Origin: Enterobacter dykesii
Lineage (GTDB): Bacteria > Pseudomonadota > Gammaproteobacteria > Enterobacterales > Enterobacteriaceae
Direction: 5' to 3'
Length of the DNA: 64,000 nt
Assembly: GCF_008364625.2 (NCBI RefSeq)
Contig: NZ_CP126604.1
Location: 62,001-126,000 of the forward strand
This document shows, piece by piece, positions 35,145-46,043 of this stretch (the stretch's first letter is position 1; every line of letters starts with the position of its first letter). The translations under genes and the position numbers were made by a program. The notes under the pieces are model-generated. The model saw only the letters and a list, made by a program, of their open reading frames with translations, made no database searches and had not been told where the DNA came from.

Positions 35145-35861
35145 ATGCGTCCATCAGGTCGTAGCGCCAACCAGGTGCGTCCCGTCACCCTGACCCGTAA
35201 CTATACAAAACACGCTGAAGGCTCCGTGCTGGTTGAGTTTGGTGACACTAAAGTGCTATGCACCGCCTCCATCGAAGAAGGCGTTCCGCGCTTCCTGAAA
35301 GGTCAGGGCCAGGGCTGGATCACCGCAGAATACGGCATGCTGCCGCGTGCGACCCATACCCGTAATGCTCGTGAAGCGGCAAAGGGTAAGCAGGGCGGCC
35401 GTACCATGGAGATTCAGCGTCTGATCGCGCGTGCGCTGCGCGCCGCCGTTGACCTGAAAATCCTTGGTGAATTCACCATCACGCTGGACTGCGACGTGAT
35501 TCAGGCAGACGGCGGTACGCGTACGGCGTCGATTACCGGTGCCTGCGTGGCGCTGGCGGATGCCCTGAACAAGCTGGTTGCGGCCGGTAAGCTGAAAACC
35601 AACCCAATGAAAGGCATGGTTGCGGCGGTTTCTGTAGGTATCGTTAACGGCGAAGCGCTTTGCGATCTGGAATACGTTGAAGATTCCGCAGCCGAAACCG
35701 ACATGAACGTGGTGATGACCGAAGATGGTCGCATCATTGAAGTACAGGGCACGGCGGAAGGCGAGCCGTTCACCCACGAAGAGCTTCTCTCCCTGCTGGC
35801 GTTGGCCCGAGGGGGAATCGAGTCTATTGTAACGACGCAGAAAGCGGCGTTAGAAAATTGA
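35145..35861 (+). CDS. rph: ribonuclease PH
   Basis: The 238-residue enzyme trims the 3' ends of tRNA precursors by phosphorolysis. The conserved N-terminal [13 protein letters not shown] and the phosphate-binding arginines in [20 protein letters not shown] are present, and the C-terminus [15 protein letters not shown] is complete. E. coli K-12 MG1655 has a frameshift near this 3' end that lowers pyrE expression; here the reading frame is intact. Confidence 0.97.
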   Translation: MRPSGRSANQVRPVTLTRNYTKHAEGSVLVEFGDTKVLCTASIEEGVPRFLKGQGQGWITAEYGMLPRATHTRNAREAAKGKQGGRTMEIQRLIARALRAAVDLKILGEFTITLDCDVIQADGGTRTASITGACVALADALNKLVAAGKLKTNPMKGMVAAVSVGIVNGEALCDLEYVEDSAAETDMNVVMTEDGRIIEVQGTAEGEPFTHEELLSLLALARGGIESIVTTQKAALEN

Positions 35862-35865
35862 TTTT

Positions 35866-35892
35866 AAAGGCGACCAATGAGTCGCCTTTTTT
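35866..35892 (+). terminator. pyrE attenuator
   Basis: A stem AAGGCGAC with GTCGCCTT followed by eight Ts lies four bases after the rph stop and 37 bases before pyrE. In E. coli, pyrE is controlled here by UTP-sensitive attenuation that depends on coupling with rph translation, and the layout is the same. Confidence 0.85.
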
Positions 35893-35928
35893 TTGCCTGT
35901 AAGACAGAAAAACCAAAGGAGCAAATCC

Positions 35929-36570
35929 ATGAAATCGTATCAGCGCCAGTTTATTGAGTTTGCGCTTAACAAGCAGGTACTTAAGTTTGGCGAATTTACG
36001 CTGAAATCCGGGCGTAAGAGTCCCTATTTCTTCAACGCCGGGCTGTTTAATACCGGGCGCGATCTGGCACTGTTAGGCCGTTTCTATGCCGAAGCGCTGG
36101 TGGATTCCGGGATTGATTTTGACCTGCTGTTTGGCCCGGCCTATAAAGGCATTCCAATTGCGACCACCACCGCGGTGGCGCTGGCGGAACACCATGACCG
36201 CGACGTGCCGTACTGCTTTAACCGCAAAGAAGCTAAAACACATGGTGAAGGCGGGAATCTGGTCGGCAGCGCGCTGCAGGGCCGCGTCATGCTGGTCGAT
36301 GACGTGATTACTGCGGGTACGGCGATCCGTGAATCGATGGAGATTATTCAGGCCAACGGTGCGACGCTTGCTGGCGTGCTGATTTCTCTGGATCGTCAGG
36401 AGCGTGGTCGCGGTGAAATTTCCGCTATTCAGGAAGTCGAACGCGATTACAGCTGTAAAGTGACGTCGATTATTACCCTGAAAGATCTGATTGCGTATCT
36501 GGAAGAGAAGCCTGAGATGGCGGACCATCTGGCAGCGGTAAAAGCGTATCGCGAAGAGTTCGGGGTGTAA
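35929..36570 (+). CDS. pyrE: orotate phosphoribosyltransferase
   Basis: The 213-residue enzyme adds ribose phosphate to orotate in pyrimidine synthesis. The PRPP motif is [17 protein letters not shown], and the flexible-loop residues [11 protein letters not shown] are present. The ATG at 35929 follows AAAGGAG; an upstream in-frame start would run back into the attenuator. Confidence 0.98.
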   Translation: MKSYQRQFIEFALNKQVLKFGEFTLKSGRKSPYFFNAGLFNTGRDLALLGRFYAEALVDSGIDFDLLFGPAYKGIPIATTTAVALAEHHDRDVPYCFNRKEAKTHGEGGNLVGSALQGRVMLVDDVITAGTAIRESMEIIQANGATLAGVLISLDRQERGRGEISAIQEVERDYSCKVTSIITLKDLIAYLEEKPEMADHLAAVKAYREEFGV

Positions 36571-36577
36571 TTAAATC

Positions 36578-36603
36578 GCCCGGTGGCGCTACGCTTACCG
36601 GGC
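36578..36603. repeat. REP-like palindrome between pyrE and slmA
   Basis: GCCCGGT and ACCGGGC pair around GGCGCTACGCTT, the usual REP composition. It sits between the convergent ends of pyrE and slmA and may stabilise or end both transcripts. Confidence 0.7.
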
Positions 36604-36610
36604 TTACGGA

Positions 36611-37207
36611 TTACTGCAACTGAGCAGCCACTAACGGCCAGCGGGCGTCAAAATCGTCCGTTGGACGGTATTTGAATTCGCTACGCACAAAGCGGGAGAG
36701 CATCCCTTCACAAAACGCCAGTATCTGGCTCGCCAGCAGCGTCTCATCGATGGTGTAACCTTCGCCTTCACGCATTTTCTTTTCGCGCAGTACCTGGCGC
36801 AGCTGCGCTTCAATACGCTCGAAAAGCTGGTTAATGCGGCCCTGCAGTCTGTCCTGTTCAAACATCAGCGCGTGGCCGGTGAGAATGCGGGTTAAGCCCG
36901 GATTGCGTTCACCGAAGCCCAGGATTAACAGCACAATCAGACGCAAACGCGCGGTGGTGTCTTTTTCGTCTTTCAGAATCAGGTTGATGCGCGTAATCAG
37001 GCTGTCTTCAATAAACTCGATCAGGCTGTCGAACATCCGGGTCTTGCTCGGGAAATGACGGTACAGCGCCGCCTCAGACACGCCTACAGAGGCGGCCAGT
37101 TTAGCGGTGGTGATGCGTTGACTGCCATCGCTGGATTCAAGCATCAGAGCCAGAGATTGAAGTATTTCTTCGCGACGATTCCTTTTCGCGGTTTGTTTTT
37201 CTGCCAT
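36611..37207 (-). CDS. slmA: nucleoid occlusion factor SlmA
   Basis: This 198-residue TetR-family protein binds SBS sites and blocks FtsZ assembly over the nucleoid. The N-terminal HTH is [20 protein letters not shown]. The start at 37207 ([10 protein letters not shown]) agrees with E. coli; 20 additional residues upstream in frame are not plausible. Confidence 0.97.
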   Translation of the reverse strand: MAEKQTAKRNRREEILQSLALMLESSDGSQRITTAKLAASVGVSEAALYRHFPSKTRMFDSLIEFIEDSLITRINLILKDEKDTTARLRLIVLLILGFGERNPGLTRILTGHALMFEQDRLQGRINQLFERIEAQLRQVLREKKMREGEGYTIDETLLASQILAFCEGMLSRFVRSEFKYRPTDDFDARWPLVAAQLQ

Positions 37208-37260
37208 GTTACAAAATACCCCTGAAAATAAGCACTTGCCAGGCTGGCATCCACACAGCG

Positions 37261-37282
37261 ACCGCAAACGGGCGTTTGCGGT
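37261..37282. terminator. hairpin between dut and slmA
   Basis: ACCGCAAAC and GTTTGCGGT form a 9-bp stem with a four-base loop. No T-run follows on the minus strand, so it may be an intercistronic hairpin rather than a full terminator. Confidence 0.45.
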
Positions 37283-37327
37283 TTGTTATTGCATTATGAC
37301 GCTGTGAGATACGTGTCTTTCGGGCCG

Positions 37328-37783
37328 TTATTTGCGCCCGGAATGGCCGAAGCCGCCTTCGCCACGGTCGGTGGCGTCAAAGTCTGCCACCAGGTTAAAT
37401 TCTGCCTGTACCACCGGTACAAAGACCATTTGTGCGATACGCTCGCCCGGTTCAATGGTGAAGCTGTCCTGGCCGCGGTTCCAGACGGAAACCATCAGTT
37501 GACCCTGGTAGTCGGAGTCGATCAGGCCCACCAGGTTACCCAGCACAACGCCGTGCTTATGGCCCAGACCAGAACGCGGCAGGATCACTGCTGCCAGAGA
37601 CGGGTCAGCAATGTGAATTGCCAGGCCAGTTGGAACCAGGGTAGTGGCACCCGGAGCCAGTTCTACGGCGTCATCGAGACAGGCGCGCAGGTCAAGACCA
37701 GCAGAGCCGGAGGTGGCATAGGTTGGCAGCGGGAATTGCTCGCCAACACGCGGGTCCAGAATCTTAACGTCGATTTTTTTCAT
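37328..37783 (-). CDS. dut: deoxyuridine 5'-triphosphate nucleotidohydrolase
   Basis: The 151-residue dUTPase keeps uracil out of DNA and makes dUMP for thymidylate synthesis. Conserved motifs: [28 protein letters not shown] and the flexible C-terminal [12 protein letters not shown]. The start (MKKIDVKI) lies 20 bases inside coaBC, as in E. coli. Confidence 0.98.
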   Translation of the reverse strand: MKKIDVKILDPRVGEQFPLPTYATSGSAGLDLRACLDDAVELAPGATTLVPTGLAIHIADPSLAAVILPRSGLGHKHGVVLGNLVGLIDSDYQGQLMVSVWNRGQDSFTIEPGERIAQMVFVPVVQAEFNLVADFDATDRGEGGFGHSGRK

Positions 37784-38975
37784 CATAACGGGTAACGATC
37801 TCGTCCAGTAATTGTTGGCCCAGGAGTTCCTTGCGCTCAAGCGGTAAGACTTTATCTCCATCCTGCCAGAAAAGGTGCAGTGCGTTGCTGTCGCTGTTAA
37901 ATCCTTGTGTGGCCAGCGATACGTCGTTCGCGCAAATCAAATCGAGGTTTTTGCGGGTACGTTTTTGCCGGGCATATTCTTCCACATTATTCGTTTCTGC
38001 GGCAAACCCAACAACGTATGGACGATGGCTTTTTAGTGCGGCGACACCGGCAACAATGTCCGGGTTTTTCACCATTTTCAGTGTTAATTCATCGCCTTGC
38101 TTTTTAATTTTAGCCTCGGCGATCGTTTCGGCACGATAGTCTGCGACGGCCGCACAGCCGATAAAAATCTGCTGGCTTTGCGCATGTGCCTGCACGGCGG
38201 CTTCCATCTCCAGCGCGGTGGTGACGTCGATTCGCTTCACAAACGCAGGGGTAGGCAGCGATACCGGGCCGCTCACCAGCGTGACGTTCGCGCCACGCCT
38301 TGCGGCGGCGGCGGCAATCGCAAAGCCCATTTTGCCGGAGCTGTGATTGGTGATATAGCGCACCGGGTCCAGCGGCTCGCGCGTAGGGCCCGCGGTAATC
38401 ATGATGTTGAGATGTTGCAGATCGTTGACAGGCGAAAAATGGGCTGCGGCCATATCAACAATCGTCAGCGGATCAAGCATGCGACCCGGGCCAACGTCGC
38501 CGCAGGCCTGGCTGCCGCTGTCCGGACCCCAGATAAGCAGGCCGCGTGAGGCCAGCGTCTCCAGATTGTGCTGAGTGGCCGCGTTACGGTACATCTGCTG
38601 GTTCATGGCAGGAACGACGGCAACAGGCGCAGGCGTGGCCAGACAAATGGTGGAGACCAGATCGTTTGCCATACCGGCCGCCACCCGAGCGATTAAATCA
38701 GCCGTGGCGGGGGCGAGGATAACCAGGTCTGCCCATTTACCCAGCTCAATATGGCCCATCGCGGCTTCGGCGGCCGGATCGAGCAGGCTGTCAGATACCG
38801 GGTATCCTGAAACGGCCTGCAGGCTCAGGGGAGTGATAAAGGCTTTACCGCCTTCGGTTATCGCGACCCGCACGTCAGCTCCGCGCTCGCGCAGACGACG
38901 CACCAGCTCCGGCGCTTTATAGGCGGCAATACCTCCGCTCACGCCAAGAACGATTTTTTTACCGGCCAGGCTCAT
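37764..38975 (-). CDS. coaBC: bifunctional phosphopantothenoylcysteine decarboxylase/synthetase
   Basis: The 403-residue protein carries the flavin-dependent decarboxylase domain (CoaC, residues 1-190; [12 protein letters not shown] holds the active-site cysteine) and the CTP-dependent synthetase domain (CoaB, with [21 protein letters not shown]). It makes 4'-phosphopantetheine for coenzyme A, two steps before CoaD. MSLAGKK is taken as the start, as in E. coli; the ATG just upstream (38978) is equally possible. Confidence 0.97.
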   Translation of the reverse strand: MSLAGKKIVLGVSGGIAAYKAPELVRRLRERGADVRVAITEGGKAFITPLSLQAVSGYPVSDSLLDPAAEAAMGHIELGKWADLVILAPATADLIARVAAGMANDLVSTICLATPAPVAVVPAMNQQMYRNAATQHNLETLASRGLLIWGPDSGSQACGDVGPGRMLDPLTIVDMAAAHFSPVNDLQHLNIMITAGPTREPLDPVRYITNHSSGKMGFAIAAAAARRGANVTLVSGPVSLPTPAFVKRIDVTTALEMEAAVQAHAQSQQIFIGCAAVADYRAETIAEAKIKKQGDELTLKMVKNPDIVAGVAALKSHRPYVVGFAAETNNVEEYARQKRTRKNLDLICANDVSLATQGFNSDSNALHLFWQDGDKVLPLERKELLGQQLLDEIVTRYDEKNRR

Positions 38976-39147
38976 CATGATTCTTTCCTGTTGGGTTTCA
39001 CCAGAGAGCGGGCATTTTATCACAATCCCCAAAGTGGAGTGATTTTGTCCTTCGACCACTTTGCGAGGCGCTACGCAAGAACGCAACGTGGCCGTCGAGC
39101 GACGGATTGGCCTGTGGCAGCATGAGGTTAAAAAGGGGAGAAAGAGC

Positions 39148-39816
39148 ATGGAAGAAGAGGATGAGGAGCTGCTGCCGCGCGAAAAACTGCTGCGCTATGG
39201 CGTCACCCTGTTAAAAGACGATGAACTGTTAGCGCTCTTTTTACGTACCGGAACGCCCGGAAAAACGGTATTTACGCTGGCAAAAGAGCTGATAGCACAT
39301 TTCGGTTCGCTGTACGGTTTACTGACCGCCGATCTGGCGCAGTTTAAGCACGTTGAGGGGATTGGCGTTGCGAAATATGCCCAGCTGAGGGGCATTGCTG
39401 AACTTGCCCGCCGTTTTTACAATGTCCGCATGGAGAAGGAAGATCCGATCCTGACGCCAGAAATGACGCGCGAATTCCTGCAAAGCCAGTTAACCGATAT
39501 TGAACGCGAGATCTTTATGGTGATCTTTGTCGATAACAGAAATCGGGTGCTGAAACATAGCTGTCTCTTTGCGGGCACGTTGAGCCACGTTGAGGTGCAT
39601 CCGCGTGAAATTGTGCGGGAAGCGATAAAAGTGAATGCAGCGGGCGTGATCCTCGCGCATAATCACCCCTCTGGCTGTGCAGAACCGAGCAGAGCGGACA
39701 AAGAAATCACCGAACGCATTATCAAATGCTGTCAATTCATGGACATTCGTGTGCTGGACCATCTGATAATTGGCCGCGGTGAGTACATTTCTTTCGCAGA
39801 ACATGGCTGGATTTAG
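39148..39816 (+). CDS. radC: RadC family JAMM-domain protein
   Basis: The 222-residue protein has an N-terminal helix-hairpin-helix (about 1-95) and a C-terminal JAB1/MPN-type domain with [14 protein letters not shown], the metal-binding pattern. The role in DNA repair is no longer accepted for E. coli RadC and the biochemical function is uncertain. The ATG at 39148 follows GGGGAG; the frame extends further upstream without support. The N-terminus is markedly acidic ([13 protein letters not shown]). Confidence 0.93.
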   Translation: MEEEDEELLPREKLLRYGVTLLKDDELLALFLRTGTPGKTVFTLAKELIAHFGSLYGLLTADLAQFKHVEGIGVAKYAQLRGIAELARRFYNVRMEKEDPILTPEMTREFLQSQLTDIEREIFMVIFVDNRNRVLKHSCLFAGTLSHVEVHPREIVREAIKVNAAGVILAHNHPSGCAEPSRADKEITERIIKCCQFMDIRVLDHLIIGRGEYISFAEHGWI

Positions 39817-39858
39817 GCTATTTCTCGCGATCCATCGGGATCTTTGTCTGTTCGGGAC

Positions 39859-39887
39859 TTGAGCACACCGCCGAGTCAGCGTATACT
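39859..39887 (+). promoter_or_regulatory. sigma-70 promoter of rpmBG
   Basis: TTGAGC and TATACT with a 17-base spacer, about 148 bases upstream of rpmB. The long leader has no obvious structure beyond short pairings. Confidence 0.75.
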
Positions 39888-40013
39888 ACGCCACCTTTGA
39901 GAATCTCGGGTTTGGCATTTGGGCCTGGCAATCGAGAGTTCACTTAGAACTATGCGATGACCGGGCTGTAAAGCCTGACGAGGCGCCGATACCCCATACG
40001 AAGCTCGAGCTAA

Positions 40014-40271
<258 letters not shown>

Positions 40272-40290
40272 GTACTTAAAGAGGAAATAA

Positions 40291-40461
<171 letters not shown>

Positions 40462-40480
40462 TTTTAGTCTCCTTGTATCG

Positions 40481-40507
40481 AAAAACCCCGCAACTGCGGG
40501 GTTTTTT
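40481..40507 (+). terminator. Rho-independent terminator of rpmBG
   Basis: CCCCGCA with TGCGGGG and a T6 run, 20 bases past rpmG. Read-through to mutM is probably partial, as mutM follows on the same strand. Confidence 0.92.
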
Positions 40508-40533
40508 GCATTCTGTATCTCAACGGAGGAACC

Positions 40534-41343
40534 ATGCCTGAATTACCTGAGGTAGAAACCAGCCGTCGCGGCATTGAGCCCCATCTGGTCGGCGCGACGA
40601 TTCTTCACGCGGTGGTCCGCAATGGACGTCTGCGCTGGCCGGTGTCCGATGAGATCCATGCCCTGAGCGATAAACCCGTCCTTAGCGTACAGCGTCGCGC
40701 GAAATACCTGCTGCTGGAGCTGCCCGACGGCTGGATTATTATCCACCTGGGGATGTCCGGGAGCCTGCGCATTCTTACCGAAGAACTGCCTGCGGAAAAG
40801 CACGACCACGTCGATCTGGTGATGAGCAACGGCAAAGTGCTCCGTTACACTGACCCACGGCGCTTTGGCGCGTGGCTGTGGACGAAGGAGCTGGAAGGGC
40901 ACAACGTGCTCGCGCATCTGGGCCCGGAGCCGCTCTCAGACGCGTTTAACGCGGAATACCTCAAGGCGAAGTGTGCGAAGAAGAAAAGCCCAATTAAGCC
41001 CTGGCTGATGGATAACAAGCTGGTGGTCGGCGTGGGGAATATCTACGCCAGCGAATCGCTGTTTGCGGCCGGGATCCATCCCGATCGGCTGGCCTCTTCG
41101 CTGTCGGCGCAGGAGTGCGAGCTGCTGGTTCGGGTGATTAAAGCTGTATTGCTTCGCTCGATTGAGCAGGGCGGGACAACGTTGAAGGACTTCCTGCAAA
41201 GTGACGGCAAGCCGGGCTATTTTGCCCAGGAGCTGCAGGTATATGGCCGTAAAGGCGAACCGTGCAGAGTCTGCGGCACGCCCGTTATTGCCACGAAGCA
41301 CGCCCAGCGCGCCACGTTCTACTGCCGTCAGTGCCAGAAATAG
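40534..41343 (+). CDS. mutM: formamidopyrimidine-DNA glycosylase (Fpg)
   Basis: The 269-residue glycosylase/AP lyase removes 8-oxoguanine and ring-opened purines. The mature N-terminus is Pro (PELPEVE), with the catalytic Glu next, and the C-terminal zinc finger is [24 protein letters not shown]. Convergent with coaD, two bases between stops. Confidence 0.98.
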   Translation: MPELPEVETSRRGIEPHLVGATILHAVVRNGRLRWPVSDEIHALSDKPVLSVQRRAKYLLLELPDGWIIIHLGMSGSLRILTEELPAEKHDHVDLVMSNGKVLRYTDPRRFGAWLWTKELEGHNVLAHLGPEPLSDAFNAEYLKAKCAKKKSPIKPWLMDNKLVVGVGNIYASESLFAAGIHPDRLASSLSAQECELLVRVIKAVLLRSIEQGGTTLKDFLQSDGKPGYFAQELQVYGRKGEPCRVCGTPVIATKHAQRATFYCRQCQK

Positions 41344-41345
41344 GG

Positions 41346-41828
<483 letters not shown>

Positions 41829-42599
41829 TCACGTTTTCTCTGAGTAGCCGCGGCAGAGCGCCCACAGCTCGGTGTATTTGTTGAAAGTATACTGGGCATT
41901 CACTACCGCGAGTAACCAGCCCTGCTTACCGTCCAGGACGCCACCACGCAGCAGAAGCGTTTTCAGGAACGCGCCCAGCGTGTGGGTGAAGATACCCGTC
42001 AGCGAGGCCTTCTTGCCGCGCTGGTGACGCTCCTGCGCCCATGCGGTGGCATAGTTGAGCTGTTTACGCTGGAAGCTCGCGAAATCACGGCAGGTCAGGT
42101 GCAGCAAATCGCCTGTCAGGGGAATGACCTGGGCGCTATCGCAGCTCAGGGATTCATGCACCAGATTGTCGTTGTACTGATACCGCTCGCGCTCGTAGAG
42201 GCGCATCACGCGGTCAGGATACCAGCCGCTGTGGCGCATAAAACGGCCAAGGAAGTAGTTGCGGCGGGCAATGCTGTATACGGCGCCATGTTGAGGTGAG
42301 GAAATCACCGCCTGAATGGCCTGCTGAAGCTCCGGCGTGATGCGTTCGTCGGTGTCGAGCATCAGGACGTAATCACCGGTGGCATACCCCTGCGCGCGCT
42401 GGCGCTGGATGCCGTAGCCTTGCCAGTCAGCGTCGACAAAGACGTTTGCGCCCGCTGCCCGGGCGACATCCACCGTGTTATCCGTACTTCCGGAGTCAAG
42501 AATGACTATCTCGTCAGCCCAGGCAACCGATGCCAGGCAATCCGGAAGCAGCTCGGCGGCGTTTTTGGCGATCATGACGACCGACAGACGCGTTGGCAT
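41829..42599 (-). CDS. waaE: LPS core glucosyltransferase WaaE (GT2)
   Basis: The 256-residue family 2 glycosyltransferase starts [17 protein letters not shown], with the nucleotide-sugar motif LDSGSTD (34-40) and LDTDE (81-85). In Klebsiella and Serratia, WaaE adds a beta-1,4-glucose to heptose I of the inner core. E. coli K-12 has no such gene between waaA and coaD. The ATG shares one base with the waaA stop (TAATG), so the pair is coupled. The frame upstream of 42599 is inside waaA. Confidence 0.88.
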   Translation of the reverse strand: MPTRLSVVMIAKNAAELLPDCLASVAWADEIVILDSGSTDNTVDVARAAGANVFVDADWQGYGIQRQRAQGYATGDYVLMLDTDERITPELQQAIQAVISSPQHGAVYSIARRNYFLGRFMRHSGWYPDRVMRLYERERYQYNDNLVHESLSCDSAQVIPLTGDLLHLTCRDFASFQRKQLNYATAWAQERHQRGKKASLTGIFTHTLGAFLKTLLLRGGVLDGKQGWLLAVVNAQYTFNKYTELWALCRGYSEKT

Positions 42600-43873
42600 T
42601 AGTGGCTCCGCTGGGGCAGATAAGGTTGCAGAAGCTGCAGCAGACGGGTCAGTGCGCCCTGGTTCTGGTGCAGCACTTCGACGGCATGACGCCCGTACCA
42701 CAGGCGATAATCTTCGTCAGTCAGAAGGGTCGATACCTCTTTAACCACCGAATCCGCATCGGTCACGGTAATTAAACCATCGGCCTGCTGTAATTTCGCG
42801 CAGATGTCTTTGAAGTTAAACGTGTGCGGCCCCATCAGTACCGGAATGGCGTGGGCTGCCGGCTCCAGCGGGTTATGGCCTCCGCGTTCCACCAGGCTGC
42901 CACCGACAAACGCGAGGTCAGCAATGCCGTACAGCAACATCAGTTCGCCCATCGTATCGCCAATCACCACCTGGGTGCTGCCGGAAGGGATTTCACCGCT
43001 GCTTCGCAGCGTGAAGCTGAAGCCGCCTTTCTGGACCATTTCACGGGCATCTTTAAAACGCTCCGGATGGCGAGGCACGAGGATCAGCAGTAAATCAGGG
43101 AATTTTTCCAGCAGCTTGCGGTGAGCCTGCAGGATGATCTCTTCTTCGCCATCATGGGTACTGGTCGCAATCCAGACCTGACGACGCGGGGCCCACTGGC
43201 GACGCAGCGTGATGGCTCGGGCGGCGAGCTCAGGGGTAACGGAAATATCGAACTTTAGGCTGCCCGTTACCGCAAGCTGGTTGCGTTTCAGGCCCAGAGA
43301 GATAAAGCGCGCTGCATCTTCTTCGTTCTGCGCGGCAATCAGCGTGATTTTGCTCAGCAGGCGACGCATAAATTTGCCCAGCTTGCCGTAACCTTTCGCC
43401 GAGCGCTCTGAGAGGCGCGCGTTGGCAATGACCAGCGGAATTTTACGGGCATGCAGAGCGGAAATCATGTTCGGCCACAGTTCGGTTTCCATCACGATCA
43501 CCAGCTTCGGGCGCACGGTGTTGAGGAAACGATTCATGGCGCAGGGCAGATCGTAAGGCAGATAGACGTGCTGCACGTCTTTACCGAAAGCGGATAACGC
43601 GCGCTCCGAGCCGGTTGGCGTCATCGTCGTGACGGTGATTGGCAACGAAGGGTAGCGGTGACGCAGGGCGCGAACCAGCGGGATCGCCGCCAGCGTTTCA
43701 CCGACAGAAACGGAATGCAGCAAAATACCGTCCGGTACGACTTTATTGCGGCAGAAGCCATAGCGTTCAGCCCAGCGTTTACGATACGCAGGCGCTTTCC
43801 GGCTACGAAGCAACAGTCTCAGCCACACCAGTGGCTGAATGATGTAGAGCAGAGCGGTATACAACAATTCCAA
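42599..43873 (-). CDS. waaA: Kdo transferase WaaA
   Basis: The 424-residue GT30 enzyme transfers two Kdo residues to lipid [27 protein letters not shown] is the classical motif. The start is a TTG at 43873 ([15 protein letters not shown]), aligning with E. coli WaaA; another in-frame TTG at 43906 would add 11 residues. No ATG is available at either place, so the start codon is rare. It lies 66 bases after the core GT2 gene. Confidence 0.96.
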   Translation of the reverse strand: MELLYTALLYIIQPLVWLRLLLRSRKAPAYRKRWAERYGFCRNKVVPDGILLHSVSVGETLAAIPLVRALRHRYPSLPITVTTMTPTGSERALSAFGKDVQHVYLPYDLPCAMNRFLNTVRPKLVIVMETELWPNMISALHARKIPLVIANARLSERSAKGYGKLGKFMRRLLSKITLIAAQNEEDAARFISLGLKRNQLAVTGSLKFDISVTPELAARAITLRRQWAPRRQVWIATSTHDGEEEIILQAHRKLLEKFPDLLLILVPRHPERFKDAREMVQKGGFSFTLRSSGEIPSGSTQVVIGDTMGELMLLYGIADLAFVGGSLVERGGHNPLEPAAHAIPVLMGPHTFNFKDICAKLQQADGLITVTDADSVVKEVSTLLTDEDYRLWYGRHAVEVLHQNQGALTRLLQLLQPYLPQRSH

Positions 43874-43939
43874 GCGATTATCCGTTTTTTTAGTTTCGGC
43901 GGGCAAATTCTAAGCATTTAGGCCAGGTAAAGCTATCTC

Positions 43940-44929
43940 TTATGCCAGATACCGTTTCAAACGGAAATAACGTCGACCGAGCCGCCAGCGCAGACGCGGG
44001 CTTTTTGCACTTTTCCAGATGAGTTTCCAGATGCCTGTTTCGAAGAACTCTTTAATAATCATTGATTTCTTCTTCTCATCCTTCATGTTGTCGAAGGTGT
44101 GAATAATGCCCAGTCCCTCTTTGGCAATTTGCCAGTGGCAGGCAGGGATCCCTTTCACTTTATCCGGGTAGCGCTGATTGATGGCATCGAGCATCTGCAG
44201 GATTTTCATGTAGTGACGCGCGGAGCGAATCAGCGTGTCGTCATTGTCCGGCATATGGGACACCGATGCAGAGTGAATGTAGTAATCGTAATAACGTTCA
44301 CTAGTGTACTGAACCCGCTCTGCCGCAAGCAGCACTTCGGTGGTCCACGGAATATCCTGATGGCGCAGGCCGGGTTCGAAATGGAAATTGTGTTTACGGA
44401 TAAAGTCGTGGCGATAGATGTTCAACCAGGTGACGTGAAGGAATTTACGAGAGTCCAGCGCCATTTTTAACCACGCAGGGCCAGTCATAACCCCTGTCGA
44501 AGCCAGTTTGTCTTCAGGGAAGATCGGACGTGAAGGTTTCTTGTTGTTTTCCCAGACGTAGTTCCCGTTACAGGTGGCGACATCCAGATCCTGCGTGACG
44601 GCCATATCCAGCAGGCGCTGGTACATGCCGGGTTTAAAGACATCATCAATATCCGGGAAAGAGAGATATTGACCGGTTGCAACGGCCAGACCGGTGTTAC
44701 GCGCGATGGATACGCCCTGGTTTTGCTGTTCTATGACCTGCATCTGCGGCAGTTTTTCTCGCCAGTTTTCGACGATCTCCATCGAGCGGTCAGTAGAGCC
44801 GTCATTGACAATGATGACTTCCATGCTGTCGATGCGTTGATTGACAAGGCAGGTAAAGAACTGATCCAGGAAAGCTTCACCGTTATAAACGGCAACCACC
44901 ACGCTTAACAATGGGGCTGAATTTTGCAT
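43940..44929 (-). CDS. LPS-core family 2 glycosyltransferase
   Basis: The 329-residue GT2 protein has VVVAVYNGEAFL, the VNDGSTDRS motif (41-49) and FPDIDD (91-96), the DxD site. A C-terminal basic stretch (RRYFRLKRYLA) may hold it to the membrane. The start is ATG 44929 (MQNSAPLLSV), 11 bases after wabH; a longer frame would overlap wabH. It is likely an outer-core transferase specific to this core type. Its donor and acceptor are not predictable; the name is left open. Confidence 0.78.
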   Translation of the reverse strand: MQNSAPLLSVVVAVYNGEAFLDQFFTCLVNQRIDSMEVIIVNDGSTDRSMEIVENWREKLPQMQVIEQQNQGVSIARNTGLAVATGQYLSFPDIDDVFKPGMYQRLLDMAVTQDLDVATCNGNYVWENNKKPSRPIFPEDKLASTGVMTGPAWLKMALDSRKFLHVTWLNIYRHDFIRKHNFHFEPGLRHQDIPWTTEVLLAAERVQYTSERYYDYYIHSASVSHMPDNDDTLIRSARHYMKILQMLDAINQRYPDKVKGIPACHWQIAKEGLGIIHTFDNMKDEKKKSMIIKEFFETGIWKLIWKSAKSPRLRWRLGRRYFRLKRYLA

Positions 44930-44940
44930 AAGAAACCTGA

Positions 44941-46041
44941 TTATTTTTGATTGTCGACCAGAGCAATATATTGCTGGCAAATGGCATTGATACCGAACGA
45001 CGCGATGGTTGCATCGCCAACGACCGGCGGGGCGGTATAAATATCCGCCAGCGTTTTTGCCAGTGACTCGTCATTTAACTCTGCCAGCCCGCGCGCTAAA
45101 GCGCCGGTGAGGATTTCGGCGGGGCCTCCGGGGCAATTTGTACTGACCGGTGGCGTCTGGCAGATAATGGCTTCGACCAGCACATTACCAAAACCTTCGC
45201 AGTCAGAACTTAACACTAAAAGGCGTGCCCCTTTAATCCAGGGATAGGGATTGGACTCGAACGGGCGGAAAACCGTTTTGTTTTCAATACCCAGCTCGGC
45301 AGCAAGCTGCTTGAGTTTTTGAATTTGAGCGTCAGAACCATTGCCCATCATGACCAGCGTTGTGTCAATTTTACTCAGGGCGAACGCACGTAAGAGTCGG
45401 TCGTGGCGTTTGTGCTCATGGAAGCGGCCAACATGAATAATGTAATCCTTTCCCTGCATCTCGAAGGGCGCATCCGCCAGACGCTGAATTTCAGGAATAT
45501 CGAAAGGATTATGGATAACCGCTTTGCGTCGAAGATTGAGCGCCAGCGTCTCGGAAAGATCTTTCAACACGGCGCCTGAGACGGCGACAACGTTGCGATT
45601 TTCGTAGGTATGACGGATTTTAAGATGTTTAAACCAGCGCGAAAGTCCGCTGCGATGGCGAAGATAGGAAAACGAGAACATGCCGTGTACGCAGAACCAG
45701 ACTTTGTCACGTTCCAGCGCGCGGCAGTGCGCCACAATGCGGTCTGTTTTGTGCAGGTGAGAGAACACCACATCAAATTTGCCGCTGCGCTCAGCTCGCT
45801 CAATCGCCTGATCCAGAAGTTGGGCACGGCGTGGGATTTCCGTCAGCTTTCGCCATGGTTTTTTACATGTGTCCTGAACAACCTGATAATCGATGCCTTC
45901 CGGGATGGCGTAGTCGCACACTTTCCGCAGAGAGAATAGAGAGACCTGATGCCCCATTTCTATTAATCCACGGGAGAGTGTAAGAACCGTTTTTTCGGCT
46001 CCTCCACCGGGTAAACCATCAATAATCATTAGGATGCGCAT
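44941..46041 (-). CDS. wabH: GT4 glycosyltransferase, probable WabH
   Basis: A 366-residue GT-B (family 4) enzyme, with the N-terminal glycine-rich GLPGGGAEKTVLTLSRGL and the C-terminal VLSSDCEGFGNVLVEAIICQTPPV containing the EX7E motif. Sequence and position after wabG point to WabH, the Klebsiella enzyme that adds GlcNAc to the outer-core GalA. If so, WabN (48389-49351) would then deacetylate that GlcNAc. The assignment is by family resemblance, not by alignment. Confidence 0.68.
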   Translation of the reverse strand: MRILMIIDGLPGGGAEKTVLTLSRGLIEMGHQVSLFSLRKVCDYAIPEGIDYQVVQDTCKKPWRKLTEIPRRAQLLDQAIERAERSGKFDVVFSHLHKTDRIVAHCRALERDKVWFCVHGMFSFSYLRHRSGLSRWFKHLKIRHTYENRNVVAVSGAVLKDLSETLALNLRRKAVIHNPFDIPEIQRLADAPFEMQGKDYIIHVGRFHEHKRHDRLLRAFALSKIDTTLVMMGNGSDAQIQKLKQLAAELGIENKTVFRPFESNPYPWIKGARLLVLSSDCEGFGNVLVEAIICQTPPVSTNCPGGPAEILTGALARGLAELNDESLAKTLADIYTAPPVVGDATIASFGINAICQQYIALVDNQK

Positions 46042-46043
46042 TT

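Noticed and set aside
43874-43939. A promoter for waaA in the gap after the GT2 gene
   Set aside because: Candidate -35 and -10 boxes (TTTACC and TAGAAT) are only 13 bases apart.
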